A stretch of DNA of 64,000 nt from Clostridium magnum DSM 2767 (lineage in GTDB: Bacteria > Bacillota > Clostridia > Clostridiales > Clostridiaceae): contig NZ_LWAE01000003.1 of assembly GCF_001623875.1 (NCBI RefSeq), positions 62,001 through 126,000 on the forward strand. Direction: 5' to 3'. Within the stretch, counting starts at the first letter, position 1, and each line of letters opens with the position of its first letter. The translations under genes were made by a program, and so were the position numbers. Under the pieces are notes generated by a model. That model ran no database searches, was not told where the DNA came from, and saw nothing but the letters and a program-made list of their open reading frames with translations. Below, in pieces: positions 18,080 to 29,031 of this stretch.

Positions 18080-18955
18080 ATGTATAAGTGTGTAGGATTG
18101 AATATGAGAAACTTAGACCAGTTCAGAAAACTAAATAAAGCCAAGAATGATTTTAACACGCTAAATAGAGACTTCTTTGAAGTATACGACAGTTGTAATT
18201 TTGCACAACAAATATTTTTAAGACATAGGGTGAAACTACTAAAAAACGACTCTAGATATATAGGTTATATTTGGACTGAATTGGATGATATTAATGTGTA
18301 TACAATAAATGCTTTAAATATTTTAAATACTGAAAAGAATTCCAATAAATATTTATTATTTAAGTACTTATTAGATACTCTGAAAAAAAATTGCAATATA
18401 AATTATAATTGTGAGAAGAATAGTTATAATTTTGATATTTTAAAACATATGGGTTTTATCCAAAAAGAAGGTACTTTTGTTCTCCATTTAAGTATAGAAG
18501 AAAATATGCCTTTATTAATAATGGAAAATTTAGAGTTTGAAATATTAAAGAAGGGTAGAGATGAGCAGAAAAGATGTGAGCTGCAGAACGATATATTTAA
18601 AAATGAAGATAGAATACCATTATCTATAGAGGATATCTATCTTGATGAGGTACAAACATATTACTTTGATAAAGGATCAGTATTCATTAAAAAGGATGGT
18701 AACTACATAGGATATGGTCAAGTAATAATAGAAGATAGCGTTCCTGTAATAGTTAATTTCGGTATTTTAAAAGAGTCTAGAGGAAAGGGTTATAGCAAAG
18801 CTCTTTTAGTCTACCTTATTAAAATTATAAAGTACAACGGATTTAGTGATGTAATGATAAAAGTAAAAACTTCAAATAAAATAGCATTAAATTTATATGA
18901 ATCAACTGGATTTAAAATTATAAATGAAATATATAACTGGAAATTAAAAACATAG
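18080..18955 (+). CDS. GNAT family N-acetyltransferase
   Basis: A 291-residue protein ending in a canonical GNAT domain: VNFGILKESRGKGYSKALLVYLIKI, where RGKGYS is the acetyl-CoA pyrophosphate loop, then NKIALNLYESTGFKI. The N-terminal 150 residues look like a second, degenerate GNAT fold lacking the loop. Substrate unknown. The proximity to cotS suggests, without proving, a sporulation context. The ribosome site is weak (ACGAGGA). A strong terminator follows. Confidence 0.8.
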   Translation: MYKCVGLNMRNLDQFRKLNKAKNDFNTLNRDFFEVYDSCNFAQQIFLRHRVKLLKNDSRYIGYIWTELDDINVYTINALNILNTEKNSNKYLLFKYLLDTLKKNCNINYNCEKNSYNFDILKHMGFIQKEGTFVLHLSIEENMPLLIMENLEFEILKKGRDEQKRCELQNDIFKNEDRIPLSIEDIYLDEVQTYYFDKGSVFIKKDGNYIGYGQVIIEDSVPVIVNFGILKESRGKGYSKALLVYLIKIIKYNGFSDVMIKVKTSNKIALNLYESTGFKIINEIYNWKLKT

Positions 18956-18985
18956 CCTCACGATTTATATCGTGAGGCTATTAAT
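18953..18985 (+). terminator. Terminator after the GNAT gene
   Basis: Stem TAGCCTCACGA (18953-18963) with TCGTGAGGCTA (18970-18980), 6-nt loop, then TTAATTATTT. Confidence 0.8.
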
Positions 18986-19069
18986 TATTTGTGGCTTTTT
19001 TATATTCTTCAATTGCTATAGCAAGTAATCTCATTTTTTAAATTATTTATATCTTAAAAAACTTTTTAA

Positions 19070-19225
19070 TTATTTTATTACGTTTTCCACTGGAATATGA
19101 GCAGTTTTAAATTCAAACATAGATTCGTATTGAATTTGTCTAAAATATGCTCTATCTCCAATACATTCGCATCTTAGACTATCTTTTTCTTTTTTTACTT
19201 CTTCAAAATTTTTAGCATCGTACAT
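19070..19225 (-). CDS. Small hypothetical protein (51 residues)
   Basis: A complete ATG frame with a strong Shine-Dalgarno (GGAGGGG at 19232-19238, eight bases from the ATG). The protein begins MYDAKNFEEVKKEKDSLRCE, has a CEC motif, and ends FEFKTAHIPVENVIK. Charged, no membrane segment or signal. It is read toward the GNAT gene. Good translation signals and ordinary codon use support a real gene; function is unknown. Between its stop and the GNAT terminator only a 17-codon ORF remains. Confidence 0.65.
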   Translation of the reverse strand: MYDAKNFEEVKKEKDSLRCECIGDRAYFRQIQYESMFEFKTAHIPVENVIK

Positions 19226-19347
19226 AACATACCCCTCCTTTTAGGTATAGTGTCACCTAAAAGAAAGATTTTATACGTATATTTTAAACAGTTTATTTCA
19301 AAAACTTGTTTTATGTAAAGTTATATTTATAAAATAGTTAACAATTT

Positions 19348-19383
19348 GTGTACCCCCTATATTTGAAAATATAGGGGGTACAC
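19348..19383 (-). terminator. Strong hairpin at the 3' end of the aminotransferase gene
   Basis: GTGTACCCCCTATATTT paired with AAATATAGGGGGTACAC-type arm, 19348-19383, 19 bp past the stop codon. No long T-run follows on the - strand, so it may act as an mRNA 3' stabiliser as well as a terminator. Confidence 0.7.
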
Positions 19384-19401
19384 GTGATCTAATTGCAAAT
19401 T

Positions 19402-20715
19402 TTATCGTTGAGCTTCATACTGTCTTAAAAGTTTAATGAATAACTCTGGAACCTTTTCCATGTTTTCTGGAGATTCTATGAAAGCTATACGCATCTGAGT
19501 GCTTCCTGGATTAGGTTCACCTGGTTTAAGGTCATAGAAGCCTTTCAAAGGCGCTACTAGAAGAGTTGTTTCTACTCCGTTATAATCTACTGAACCTTTC
19601 TGTGCACAATACATAACAAAGTCTATTGAATCAAATCCTGGTTTTACAACATTTCTAACATCAACTACTGAATATATAGATGCATCAGGGCTAGAAACAA
19701 TAAGACCAGGTTCTAGTTCCTTCATGCCATTATATAATTTAAACATAATTTTCTTGTAGTAGTCGCGAAGACCTTTGCACCATCCAGCAATGCTTTCTTT
19801 ACTTTCATGAGCTAGTGCTCCAAATATATACTGACCGATTACATTAGCACAAAGATTTGCAGTGTATTCAGCTACTGATTGAGTATGGTACTCTGCATTA
19901 TCAGTGATGATAGCTCCGATTCTTAAACCGCAGGCATTCCACACCTTTGAAGCAGTCTCGATGCTTATTCTTCTACCTTCTATGCCAGGCACATCTGCAT
20001 CAGTGAGTCCCCAGATGCTTACTAAATCAGTATTCTCATCATAATACAATTCACGATAAGCTTCATCGCTCACCATCCACATATTATATTTTACACATAG
20101 TTTAGCAAGTTCTTTAAGAGCTGGATAATCGAAGTACTGGCCTGTAGGATTATCGTAAGGTATTACAAGAAGCGCTCCTGGATTGTGCTCTTTAATAGTT
20201 TCTTCGATTTTGTCTAATTCAGGAAGGCTGAACTTTCCTTCTTCGTTTAAATGACGTTTTACTGTAACAGTTTTACGTCCAATTCTTTCTGCAAAAGAGA
20301 TATAATTTGTGTAGGCTGGATCAATCATCATAAGAGGTCTGTCCCCAGTGCCTGCATCTCCACAAACTCCAAGTAACAACAGTTCCATACCACTAGATCC
20401 GCCATCAGTTACTTGAACAAATAATTTACTAGTATCAAACCCTTCGCATTTAAGAATGTTCTTAAATGCCGCCTGAGCTTCATCTATACCAACAGTTCCT
20501 GAATATCGTATAACACCTTTTGCAAATGGGCTTTCAGGCGCATTCAATTCAAACATTCTTTTCTGCATAGCAGGATTTGTTGGAAGTGATACATTTCCGA
20601 TTGCTACATTGATTAATGCGGGTTTCTCTTTACGTTCCGCAAATTTCATCTGACCAAGTCTTACGTCTGATGGCATCCTTTTTTTGAAATGATTTGATAA
20701 TATTGGTTTATTCAT
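19402..20715 (-). CDS. PLP-dependent class I/II aminotransferase
   Basis: A 437-residue fold-type I aminotransferase. The PLP lysine lies in ETASKVWNACGLRIGA, with the upstream VIPYDNPTGQYF, SDEAYREL and the C-terminal arginine region GSTQMRIAFIES. Aspartate- or aromatic-type specificity is likely but not decided. ATG start with GGGGGGA upstream. The gene is visibly less A+T-rich than its neighbours and uses CGT for arginine often, whereas nearby genes use mostly AGA. It stands alone: 0.75 kb gap upstream, strong hairpin downstream. Confidence 0.85.
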   Translation of the reverse strand: MNKPILSNHFKKRMPSDVRLGQMKFAERKEKPALINVAIGNVSLPTNPAMQKRMFELNAPESPFAKGVIRYSGTVGIDEAQAAFKNILKCEGFDTSKLFVQVTDGGSSGMELLLLGVCGDAGTGDRPLMMIDPAYTNYISFAERIGRKTVTVKRHLNEEGKFSLPELDKIEETIKEHNPGALLVIPYDNPTGQYFDYPALKELAKLCVKYNMWMVSDEAYRELYYDENTDLVSIWGLTDADVPGIEGRRISIETASKVWNACGLRIGAIITDNAEYHTQSVAEYTANLCANVIGQYIFGALAHESKESIAGWCKGLRDYYKKIMFKLYNGMKELEPGLIVSSPDASIYSVVDVRNVVKPGFDSIDFVMYCAQKGSVDYNGVETTLLVAPLKGFYDLKPGEPNPGSTQMRIAFIESPENMEKVPELFIKLLRQYEAQR

Positions 20716-21483
20716 TTAAAATCCCCCCAAAAATGTAATTTACAGTATGTACATATCATTTATCGCTTTAATTTTCATACTATTCAATGATATTATTCTT
20801 TAATCTTATAATACTACATTTGCTAACAATTTTAAATATTTACAATAAAACTCAATAATAATTAATAAATTACTTAATTTTAACCTAAAAATTTCTTATG
20901 AATACAATGACAGAACTTACTAATCTTATAAAATTTAAGTCAAATCATTATTAGCTTAATTTTTTTAGGCTGTCATTGTATTGTTAAATTAAATTTTAAT
21001 GAATTTTCTTTTAATATTTAAATATATGATATGTATTTACTTTATAAATCATTATAGTTATGCATTAAATTTAATAAACATAAAATAACAAAATTCTATA
21101 AAAATTTCAAAATAAAATAAAATTCAATATATTTTTATTCTTTAAATCTTCGGAAACTCCTTCTAATTCAATATATTTATAGTAGTTTTATAAAAATTCA
21201 TAAATTTTTTTGACATTTTATTAAAAATTATAGAAAATGTTGATAATTTCAATTATTATAACAAAGTAAATATTTTAATCATATATGTGAATTTTCTGGA
21301 TATTAATACATTCCTAAAACAATAGGTTAGAGTTCTTATAAGATTAAAGAAGTTTAATAATTATTACAAAAACTGATATATTAAATCAACAAAAAATAGA
21401 TATTAGTAAAAAAATATAGTATAATGTAAAAGGTCAAATACAGGGCAAAAATAAGTCCAATTATTTATGAGGTGAATCAACTA
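20716..21483. other. Long AT-rich intergenic region with a 13-bp inverted repeat
   Basis: About 770 bp without a credible ORF between the divergent aminotransferase and miaB genes. It holds an inverted repeat, AATACAATGACAG (20901-20913) and CTGTCATTGTATT (20970-20982), with a smaller nested AAAATTTAAG/CTTAATTTTT pairing. Promoters for both genes must be here. A short direct repeat AATTCAATATATTT occurs at about 21122 and 21167. Confidence 0.6.
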
Positions 21484-22827
21484 ATGAAGGAGTTACAAAT
21501 TAAGAAAAAAAACAAACAATTTTTTATAGAAACTTGGGGTTGCCAGATGAACGAAGAAGACTCAGAGAAGTTATCTGGTATGCTGAAAAAACAAGGTTAT
21601 ACTAAAGCACTAGTTAGAGAATATGCAGATTTAATTATCTTTAATACATGCTGTGTTAGAGAAAATGCTGAGCTTAAGGTATATGGTAACTTAGGTGCAC
21701 TAAAAAAACTAAAAGAAAAAAATCCAGAACTTATTATAGCTGTATGTGGATGCATGATGCAGCAAAAGGATATGGCAGAGGCAATAATTAAAAGATTTCC
21801 TTTTGTAGACATTCTTTTTGGTACCCACAATGCTTACAAGTTCCCTGAATATCTAAATAGGGTTAAGCAAGAAGCTAAATCAGTTATAGAAGTACAGGAT
21901 AAAGAGGACGGAATTGTTGAGGGAGTTCCAATAGATAGAGAAAGTGATGTTAAAGCCTTTGTAACTATAATGTATGGCTGCAATAACTTTTGTACTTACT
22001 GCATAGTTCCATATGTAAGAGGTAGAGAAAGAAGCAGAAAGCCAGAGGATATTGAAAAAGAAATAGAGGATTTAGTATCAAAGGGATACAAGGAAATCAC
22101 ACTGCTTGGACAAAATGTTAATTCTTACGGTAAAGATTTAGAACCAAAGGTTACCTTTGCAGAACTACTAAGAAGAATTAACAAAATAGAAAATCTAGAA
22201 AGAGTTAGATTTATGACCTCTCATCCTAAGGACCTAACGGATGATGTAATAGAAGCCATCTCTGAATGTGATAAATTATGTGAGTATATACACCTTCCAG
22301 TACAATCTGGATCAACAAACCTACTAAAGAAAATGAATAGAAACTATACTAAGGAACAATATTTAGATTTAATATATAAAATTAAAAAAGCTATACCTGA
22401 TGTGGCTATATCTACTGATATAATAGTAGGTTTTCCAGGGGAAACAGAAGAAGATTTTGAAGAAACTTTAAGTCTTGCTAAAGAAGTTCAGTATGATTCA
22501 GCATTTACCTTTATATATTCACGAAGAAAAGGAACTCCAGCTGATGAAATGGAAGATCAAATAGATGATACTGTAAAACACGATAGATTTAATAGATTAG
22601 TAGAAGTTATAAATGCTTCTTCCGCTCAGAAAAATAAGGAATATGAAGGCAAAATTATTGATGTATTAGTGGAAGGTCTAAGTAAAAATGATGAAGCTAA
22701 ACTAATGGGAAGATCAAGAACAGGTAAATTAGTAAACTTTACTGGTGATAAGGGAAGTATAGGAAAACTAGTTAATGTTAAAATAACTAAAGCAAATTCA
22801 TTCTCACTGGTTGGAGAACAGATTTAG
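21484..22827 (+). CDS. miaB: tRNA-2-methylthio-N6-dimethylallyladenosine synthase
   Basis: A 447-residue radical-SAM methylthiotransferase acting on i6A37 of tRNA. Domains in order: MTTase domain with Fe-S cysteines in [22 protein letters not shown] and VCGCM; radical-SAM CxxxCxxC in [23 protein letters not shown]-terminal TRAM domain (VLVEGLSKN...[11 protein letters not shown]). ATG at 21484 is preferred to the GTG at 21472, which overlaps GAGGTG. First gene of the miaB-mutS-mutL-miaA-hfq cluster; MiaA, which makes its substrate, is four genes on. Confidence 0.93.
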   Translation: MKELQIKKKNKQFFIETWGCQMNEEDSEKLSGMLKKQGYTKALVREYADLIIFNTCCVRENAELKVYGNLGALKKLKEKNPELIIAVCGCMMQQKDMAEAIIKRFPFVDILFGTHNAYKFPEYLNRVKQEAKSVIEVQDKEDGIVEGVPIDRESDVKAFVTIMYGCNNFCTYCIVPYVRGRERSRKPEDIEKEIEDLVSKGYKEITLLGQNVNSYGKDLEPKVTFAELLRRINKIENLERVRFMTSHPKDLTDDVIEAISECDKLCEYIHLPVQSGSTNLLKKMNRNYTKEQYLDLIYKIKKAIPDVAISTDIIVGFPGETEEDFEETLSLAKEVQYDSAFTFIYSRRKGTPADEMEDQIDDTVKHDRFNRLVEVINASSAQKNKEYEGKIIDVLVEGLSKNDEAKLMGRSRTGKLVNFTGDKGSIGKLVNVKITKANSFSLVGEQI

Positions 22828-22830
22828 TTT

Positions 22831-22902
22831 AATTGAGAATTGGGAGTAGAAATTGGGGATAAGGGTGTTTTATTTCTAATTTTCAACTTCCAGTTCTTAA
22901 TT
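22831..22902. repeat. Imperfect 24-bp inverted repeat between miaB and mutS
   Basis: Arms 22831-22854 and 22878-22902 pair with few mismatches around a 23-nt loop. There is no T-run, so it is more likely an mRNA-processing or repeat element than a terminator. It occupies nearly all of the 95-bp gap. Confidence 0.6.
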
Positions 22903-22922
22903 TATTTAGAGGAGGTATTAAT

Positions 22923-25652
22923 ATGGGTTTAACTCCAATGATGCAGCAATATCTTGAAATTAAAGAAAGCTGTAAGGATTGTATTTTATTTTTTAGATTA
23001 GGTGATTTTTATGAAATGTTTTTCGAAGACGCTGAAAAAGTCTCCAAAGAGCTGGAGCTAGTTTTAACAGGAAAAGATTGTGGTTTAGAAAATAGAGCAC
23101 CAATGTGCGGAATACCTTACCATGCCGCTAATTCTTATATAAGTAGATTAGTTAATAAAGGCTATAAAATCGCTATATGTGAGCAACTTGAAGATGCCTC
23201 TGCGTCAAAAGGGATTGTTAAAAGAGGTATTATAAAAGTAGTTACACCGGGAACATATACGGATTCATCTTTTTTAGAAGATAACAAAAATAACTATATC
23301 ATGAGCTTATATGTAGATAGTAACAAAAATTTAGTTGCTTTAAGTTTTGCAGATATTTCAACAGGAGAATTTAGCTGTACTGATACTCAGTATGATTTAT
23401 CTATTATATTAGATGAAATATCTAAATATAATCCCAAGGAGATTCTAATTCAAGATAATCTTGATGATAAAATATGTGAACAAATAAAAGAAAGATTTAA
23501 TGTATCCTTTACAAGACTACCAGATCAGATGTTTACAACAGACGCAGAAGAAACATTGGTTAGTCAGTTCTCAAATTTTGATAAAGGCGAATATACGGAT
23601 ACATTAATAAAAGCTTGTAATGGCCTTTTGAGCTATGTAATAGACACGCAAAAGATACCTTTACCTCATATAAATGAAATGGAGTACTATAATATAGTTG
23701 ATTACCTAACTATAGATAGCAATTCAAGAAGAAATTTAGAACTTACTGAAAGTCTAAGAGAAAAGAGTAAAAAAGGTTCTTTGCTTTGGGTAATGGATAA
23801 AACTAATACTGCTATGGGAGGAAGGCAACTTAGAAAATGGATAGAGCAGCCTTTAATAGATAAGAAAGCAATACAAAAAAGACTTAATTCTGTAGAAGAG
23901 CTTTTAAATAATATATCTGCTCATGAAGATTTAAAGGATGCACTTAAAGAAATATATGATATAGAGCGACTAGTTGGTAAGATATCTTCAAAAAGCGTTA
24001 ATGCCAAAGAGCTTATATCACTTAAAAATTCTATAGAAAAAATACCAGCAGTAAAGAACATACTATCCAGCTTCAAAAGCAATTTGCTAAATAATATGTA
24101 TAGTAACTTAGATGAATTAAAGGATATTTATGAAATACTAGATGAAGCTATATTAGATAATCCTTCTATATCAGTTAAAGAAGGAAACCTAATAAAAGAA
24201 GGATATAATAAAGAGATAGATGAGTTAAAAACTGCTAAAGCCCATGGGAAAGAGTGGATTGCTTCTCTCGAAAGCAATGAAAAGGATGTAACAGGCATTA
24301 AGTCATTAAAAGTTGGCTATAATAAAGTGTTTGGATACTATATTGAGGTAACAAAAACCAATTTAAATTTAATACCTGAAGGTAGATATATAAGAAAGCA
24401 AACATTAGCTAATGCAGAAAGATTTATAACTCCTGAATTAAAGGAAATGGAAGATAAGATTTTAGGCGCTGAAGAAAAGTTAGTTAATTTGGAGTATGAA
24501 ATTTTTATTCAAGTTAGGGAAAAAATAGAAGCGCAAGTTGATAGAATGCAGGTAACTGCAAAAATAATAGCAGAATTAGATTGTTTGAGTTCACTAAGTA
24601 CTATCGCTTTAGAAAATAACTATATTAAGCCTGAAATAACTAATTCAGAAGAACTATTTATCGAAGAAGGAAGACATCCTGTAGTTGAAAAAATGATACC
24701 ATCTGGAAATTTTGTAGCCAATGATACTCATATAAATACTTCCAATGAACAACTATTGCTTATAACGGGACCTAATATGGCTGGTAAGTCTACCTTTATG
24801 AGACAGGTGGCTTTAATTGTACTTATGGCTCAAATTGGAAGCTTTGTACCCGCTAAGAAAGCTGTGATTGCTGTTTGTGATAAGATATTTACAAGAATAG
24901 GCGCTTCAGATGATTTAGCCGCTGGTAAAAGTACATTTATGGTAGAAATGTGGGAAGTATCAAATATTTTAAAAAATGCAACTAATAAGAGTCTTATCTT
25001 ACTTGATGAGGTAGGTAGAGGAACTAGTACCTATGATGGGCTAAGTATTGCTTGGTCTGTTATTGAATATATCTCCGGAAACAGTAAATTGAAATGTAAG
25101 ACATTATTTGCTACTCACTATCATGAACTAACAAAACTAGAGGGAATTCTAGAAGGAGTAAAAAATTACTCTGTATCTGTTAAAGAAATTGGCAGTGATA
25201 TTGTATTTTTGCGTAAAATCGTAAGGGGAGGAGCGGATCAATCTTACGGTATTGAGGTAGCTAAACTAGCGGGGCTACCTGAAGAGGTTATAAATAGAGC
25301 AAAACATATACTAGAAAGAATAGAAAAAGAAAATGGCAGCGATATAAATATAGAAGATATATCTAATTTAAGGGAAGTTGCAGTAGACAAAGTAGAATCT
25401 AATGAGAAAGAAAATAGTACTGAGGTTGTAGTAGAGGAATCGATAAAAGAATCTGCAATAAATACTTCAGTTAAATCTTCTAATGTTAGTAAAAACACTT
25501 TAGAGGTAGATGTATCTATGCAAATGAATTTTGCTGATATTGAAAAACAGAATCTAGTTAAAGAAATCGCTTCAATAGATGTTTTAAATATGACACCTAT
25601 GGATGGATTTAATAAACTTTATGATATAATAAAGAAAGCAAAATCCTTATAG
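22923..25652 (+). CDS. mutS: DNA mismatch repair protein MutS
   Basis: A 909-residue MutS1. The mismatch-binding motif [11 protein letters not shown] lies at residues about 23-33. The ATPase domain carries Walker [14 protein letters not shown] near residue 615, [12 protein letters not shown], Walker [16 protein letters not shown] and FATHYHEL. A low-complexity Glu/Ser/Val-rich linker (residues about 810-865) precedes the C-terminal helix region. AGAGGAGG ribosome site. Partner MutL follows 44 bp downstream. Confidence 0.95.
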   Translation: MGLTPMMQQYLEIKESCKDCILFFRLGDFYEMFFEDAEKVSKELELVLTGKDCGLENRAPMCGIPYHAANSYISRLVNKGYKIAICEQLEDASASKGIVKRGIIKVVTPGTYTDSSFLEDNKNNYIMSLYVDSNKNLVALSFADISTGEFSCTDTQYDLSIILDEISKYNPKEILIQDNLDDKICEQIKERFNVSFTRLPDQMFTTDAEETLVSQFSNFDKGEYTDTLIKACNGLLSYVIDTQKIPLPHINEMEYYNIVDYLTIDSNSRRNLELTESLREKSKKGSLLWVMDKTNTAMGGRQLRKWIEQPLIDKKAIQKRLNSVEELLNNISAHEDLKDALKEIYDIERLVGKISSKSVNAKELISLKNSIEKIPAVKNILSSFKSNLLNNMYSNLDELKDIYEILDEAILDNPSISVKEGNLIKEGYNKEIDELKTAKAHGKEWIASLESNEKDVTGIKSLKVGYNKVFGYYIEVTKTNLNLIPEGRYIRKQTLANAERFITPELKEMEDKILGAEEKLVNLEYEIFIQVREKIEAQVDRMQVTAKIIAELDCLSSLSTIALENNYIKPEITNSEELFIEEGRHPVVEKMIPSGNFVANDTHINTSNEQLLLITGPNMAGKSTFMRQVALIVLMAQIGSFVPAKKAVIAVCDKIFTRIGASDDLAAGKSTFMVEMWEVSNILKNATNKSLILLDEVGRGTSTYDGLSIAWSVIEYISGNSKLKCKTLFATHYHELTKLEGILEGVKNYSVSVKEIGSDIVFLRKIVRGGADQSYGIEVAKLAGLPEEVINRAKHILERIEKENGSDINIEDISNLREVAVDKVESNEKENSTEVVVEESIKESAINTSVKSSNVSKNTLEVDVSMQMNFADIEKQNLVKEIASIDVLNMTPMDGFNKLYDIIKKAKSL

Positions 25653-25696
25653 TTTATTCATAGAATTTAAACTTAACTTATAAAGGTGGTGATACT

Positions 25697-27637
25697 GTGA
25701 GAAGAATAAATTTATTAGATACAGAAACTTCTAATAAGATAGCTGCAGGGGAGGTTGTTGAAAGACCCGCTTCTGTAGTTAAAGAACTGCTAGAGAATAG
25801 TATAGATTCAAAGGCTAAAAATATTGCTATAGAAATATTAGAAGGTGGACAAAAAAGCATAAAAATTATCGATGATGGTCATGGTATTCATCCTGATGAC
25901 ATAGAAAAAGCTTTTATGCCACATGCCACCAGTAAGATAAGTAGTATAGATGATATATATAGCATAGATACTATGGGTTTTAGAGGAGAAGCTTTACCAA
26001 GTATAGCCTCTGTTTCTAATACAGTATTAAGAAGTAGAGTAGAAGATATAGATTTTGGTAGAGAGATTTCTATTAGTGGAGGAGTAGTGAATAGTATACA
26101 AGATGCTGGTTGTAATGTTGGTACTATTATAGAAGTTAATGATTTATTTTTTAATGTTCCGGCAAGACAGAAATTTTTAAAAACCACAAGTAGAGAAGGC
26201 TCATATATATCTGATATTGTAGATAGGCTTGCTCTAGCGAACCCGGACATAGCATTTAAATTCTCAAACAATAACAAAAAAGGACTTAATACTTATGGAA
26301 CAGGAAAATTAATAGATGTTATACGCTCCGTATATGGAAAATCCATCAGTGAAAATATAACTAGTTTTGAAAAACATACTGATATAGCATCTATACATGG
26401 GTATGTAGGCAACTCGGAAATAAGTAGAGGGAGCAGAAATAACCAAAGTATATTTGTAAATAAGAGGTATATAAAAAATAAACTTATTACTGCCGCTGTG
26501 GAAAATGCATTTAAATCATTTTTAACAATAAACAAGTTTCCTTTTTTTATAGTTTTTTTAGACATATTTCCAGAGTTTATTGATGTAAATGTGCATCCTA
26601 CTAAGTCAGAAATAAAATTTAGTGATGATAGACAGATTTTCAAACTAACTTTTGATGCAGTCCATGAAGCCTTAAGAAATAGCTTAAAAGATACTTTTAA
26701 TATACCTTACGGTGAACTGCCTAATATTGATATAGAAAAAAGTGATAATGAATTATCAAAAACCGAAATAGAGAAGGAGCCAATCAAAACTGAAAATATT
26801 CAACTTCCAATAGACTTAAATACTTTTAGTGAAAATACTTATAGAAGTGAAAAGATTGGTAATAATATAGGCTATGATTCTATTTTTTATGAAAAAAGAG
26901 ATGATCAAATACAATACAATTTAAATAATGATAGTAAAAAGAGTTTACCTAATAGTATAGAAATTGCTGGAACTTCGGAAGTGAAAGTTGAAGATATTTT
27001 AAGAGAGCAGCAAAAAGAAGTTCCAAATACTCAGATAAGAGAAGCAAACATCGCTAAGTTTCCACCTTTTAATGTTATAGGGCAATTTCATAGCACGTAT
27101 ATTTTAGCGCAATGGCTGGATACACTATACCTCATAGATCAACATGCTGCCCATGAAAAAATATTATTTGAAAAATATAAAAAAAGCATCATAGAACATA
27201 ATATTATGTCTCAGGTGCTTATAACACCAATAGTTATTGAACTAACAAGGGATGAATATGGTATCTATATTGAAAATAGTGAAACTTTTATAAATACAGG
27301 ATTTAATATAGAGATTTTTGGCGATAATACAATAAGTATAAGGGAAGTTCCTTTTATATTAGGAAAGCCAAATGTTAGGGATTTATTTATTGATATACTA
27401 AATAACTTAAAGAATATGGGGTCTGGTGAAACATGGGAAGTAAAGTATAATACTATAGCTAAACTTGCATGCAAAGCAGCTATAAAGGCTAATGACAACT
27501 TATCAAATGTAGAAATGAAGTCATTAATTGAAGATTTGAGATTTATAGATGATCCCTTTACTTGTCCTCACGGGAGACCAACAATAATTAAATTTACTTT
27601 AACTGAATTAGAGAAAAAGTTTAAGAGAATTCAGTAG
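25697..27637 (+). CDS. mutL: DNA mismatch repair protein MutL
   Basis: A 646-residue GHKL ATPase. Conserved motifs: [42 protein letters not shown] and the NVHPTK region. After a variable linker (about residues 340-440) the C-terminal dimerisation domain has the endonuclease-type motif [13 protein letters not shown] near residue 480 and a late CPHGRPT motif, as in MutL of bacteria without MutH. GTG start at 25697 with AAAGGTGG. Confidence 0.95.
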   Translation: MRRINLLDTETSNKIAAGEVVERPASVVKELLENSIDSKAKNIAIEILEGGQKSIKIIDDGHGIHPDDIEKAFMPHATSKISSIDDIYSIDTMGFRGEALPSIASVSNTVLRSRVEDIDFGREISISGGVVNSIQDAGCNVGTIIEVNDLFFNVPARQKFLKTTSREGSYISDIVDRLALANPDIAFKFSNNNKKGLNTYGTGKLIDVIRSVYGKSISENITSFEKHTDIASIHGYVGNSEISRGSRNNQSIFVNKRYIKNKLITAAVENAFKSFLTINKFPFFIVFLDIFPEFIDVNVHPTKSEIKFSDDRQIFKLTFDAVHEALRNSLKDTFNIPYGELPNIDIEKSDNELSKTEIEKEPIKTENIQLPIDLNTFSENTYRSEKIGNNIGYDSIFYEKRDDQIQYNLNNDSKKSLPNSIEIAGTSEVKVEDILREQQKEVPNTQIREANIAKFPPFNVIGQFHSTYILAQWLDTLYLIDQHAAHEKILFEKYKKSIIEHNIMSQVLITPIVIELTRDEYGIYIENSETFINTGFNIEIFGDNTISIREVPFILGKPNVRDLFIDILNNLKNMGSGETWEVKYNTIAKLACKAAIKANDNLSNVEMKSLIEDLRFIDDPFTCPHGRPTIIKFTLTELEKKFKRIQ

Positions 27638-27651
27638 TTTAGGGGGATTTT

Positions 27652-28614
27652 ATGAAAGATTTATTTATACTAGCAGGACCTACTGCAGTAGGAAAAACTG
27701 ATATCTCTATAAAGTTAGCTAAGAGGCTAAATGGTGAAATACTATCAGCGGACTCTATGCAAATATATAAATACATGGATATAGGTTCTGCAAAAGTTAC
27801 TAAAGATGAAATGCAAGATGTACCTCATTATCTTATAGATATAGTTGAACCACATGAAAACTTTAACGTTTCTGAATATAAAAAAATAGCTGAGGAAAAC
27901 ATTGATATAATAAGTGGTAAAGGAAAACTTCCAATGCTAGTAGGTGGTACTGGTTTATATATAAATTCATTAATCTATAATTATGATTTTACTGAAGCTG
28001 GTAATGATGAAGAATACAGAACTTATCTTCAACACTTAGCGCAAACAAAGGGTAAGGAATATGTACATAATCTATTAAGAGATGTAGATATAGAATCCTA
28101 TAACAGATTATATCCTAACGATTTAAAAAGAGTTATAAGGGCTCTAGAAGTATATAAGCTTACCGATAAAACTATAAGTCAGTTTAATGAAGAAAATGAC
28201 ATTTACGACATACCCTATAACGTATTTTATTTTGTTTTGAATATGGATAGGGATAAGCTTTATGATAGAATAAATAGAAGAGTAGATATTATGATGGAGA
28301 AAGGTCTCATAGATGAGGTTAAGAGGCTTAAATCTATGGGATACACTGCAGATATGCAGTCTATGAAAGGAATTGGTTATAAAGAAATATTGTACTATCT
28401 AGATGGAAACATATCCTTAGAGGAAGCTATCTATCTAATTAAAAAGGGAAGCAGGAATTATGCTAAAAGGCAGTTAACTTGGTTTAGAAAAGATAAAAGA
28501 GTAATCTGGATAGATAAAGATAAGTTTAATTGTGATGATGAAATAGTACAAAATATAATTGATCAGTTAAGCCTATTAAAATGTAACGCTATTAAAGAAG
28601 CAAATTCTTTATAA
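27652..28614 (+). CDS. miaA: tRNA dimethylallyltransferase
   Basis: A 320-residue enzyme that prenylates A37 of tRNAs reading UNN codons. P-loop [12 protein letters not shown] at residues 8-19, [18 protein letters not shown], the DMAPP-pocket stretch [14 protein letters not shown], and the tRNA-contacting [10 protein letters not shown] and [11 protein letters not shown]. Length is typical. ATG after GGGGG, 14 bp behind mutL, so probably cotranscribed. Confidence 0.95.
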   Translation: MKDLFILAGPTAVGKTDISIKLAKRLNGEILSADSMQIYKYMDIGSAKVTKDEMQDVPHYLIDIVEPHENFNVSEYKKIAEENIDIISGKGKLPMLVGGTGLYINSLIYNYDFTEAGNDEEYRTYLQHLAQTKGKEYVHNLLRDVDIESYNRLYPNDLKRVIRALEVYKLTDKTISQFNEENDIYDIPYNVFYFVLNMDRDKLYDRINRRVDIMMEKGLIDEVKRLKSMGYTADMQSMKGIGYKEILYYLDGNISLEEAIYLIKKGSRNYAKRQLTWFRKDKRVIWIDKDKFNCDDEIVQNIIDQLSLLKCNAIKEANSL

Positions 28615-28679
28615 AAGTAAAAGGAATTTTGCTATATTTATAGAATATATTATAATTAAAAATACGGAGGGTGAGGATA

Positions 28680-28922
28680 ATGAGTAAAACAGTTAATAAC
28701 TTGCAGGATATATTTTTAAACGGAGCAAGAAAGGGTAGAACACCAGTTACTATACATTTAACTAACGGATTCCAGATAAGAGGTAATGTAAAAGGGTTTG
28801 ATAGTTTTACAGTTGTTTTAGATTGTGAAGGAAGACAAATGATGGTATATAAGCATGCCATTTCTACTATTACACCTTTAAAACCAGTTTTATTTAATAA
28901 TGCTCCTGAAGGAGAAGTATAA
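28680..28922 (+). CDS. hfq: RNA chaperone Hfq
   Basis: An 80-residue Sm-like protein. Sm1 region [32 protein letters not shown] and Sm2 [13 protein letters not shown] are intact; the C-terminal tail is short, as in Firmicutes. The Q8-equivalent residue (NLQDIFLN) is present. ATG at 28680, nine bases after GGAGG; the GTG at 28671 directly touches that site. A terminator follows immediately, ending the mut/mia cluster. Confidence 0.95.
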   Translation: MSKTVNNLQDIFLNGARKGRTPVTIHLTNGFQIRGNVKGFDSFTVVLDCEGRQMMVYKHAISTITPLKPVLFNNAPEGEV

Positions 28923-28953
28923 GAATAGGCTAATAATTGCCTATTCTTTTTTT
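28922..28953 (+). terminator. Terminator after hfq
   Basis: Stem AGAATAGGC (28922-28930) with GCCTATTCT (28939-28947), then TTTTTT. The first arm includes the last base of the stop codon. Confidence 0.9.
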
Positions 28954-29031
28954 ATATGGTATTATAATCACTGAACTGGAATCCATTATACCAGGGTAAT
29001 TGCTTTGTTTTACAGGAGGTTTTTTATAAAA

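Noticed and set aside
19000..19069. 17-codon - strand frame (MRLLAIAIEEYKKATNN)
   Set aside because: Too short and without a ribosome site; possibly a remnant but cannot be supported.
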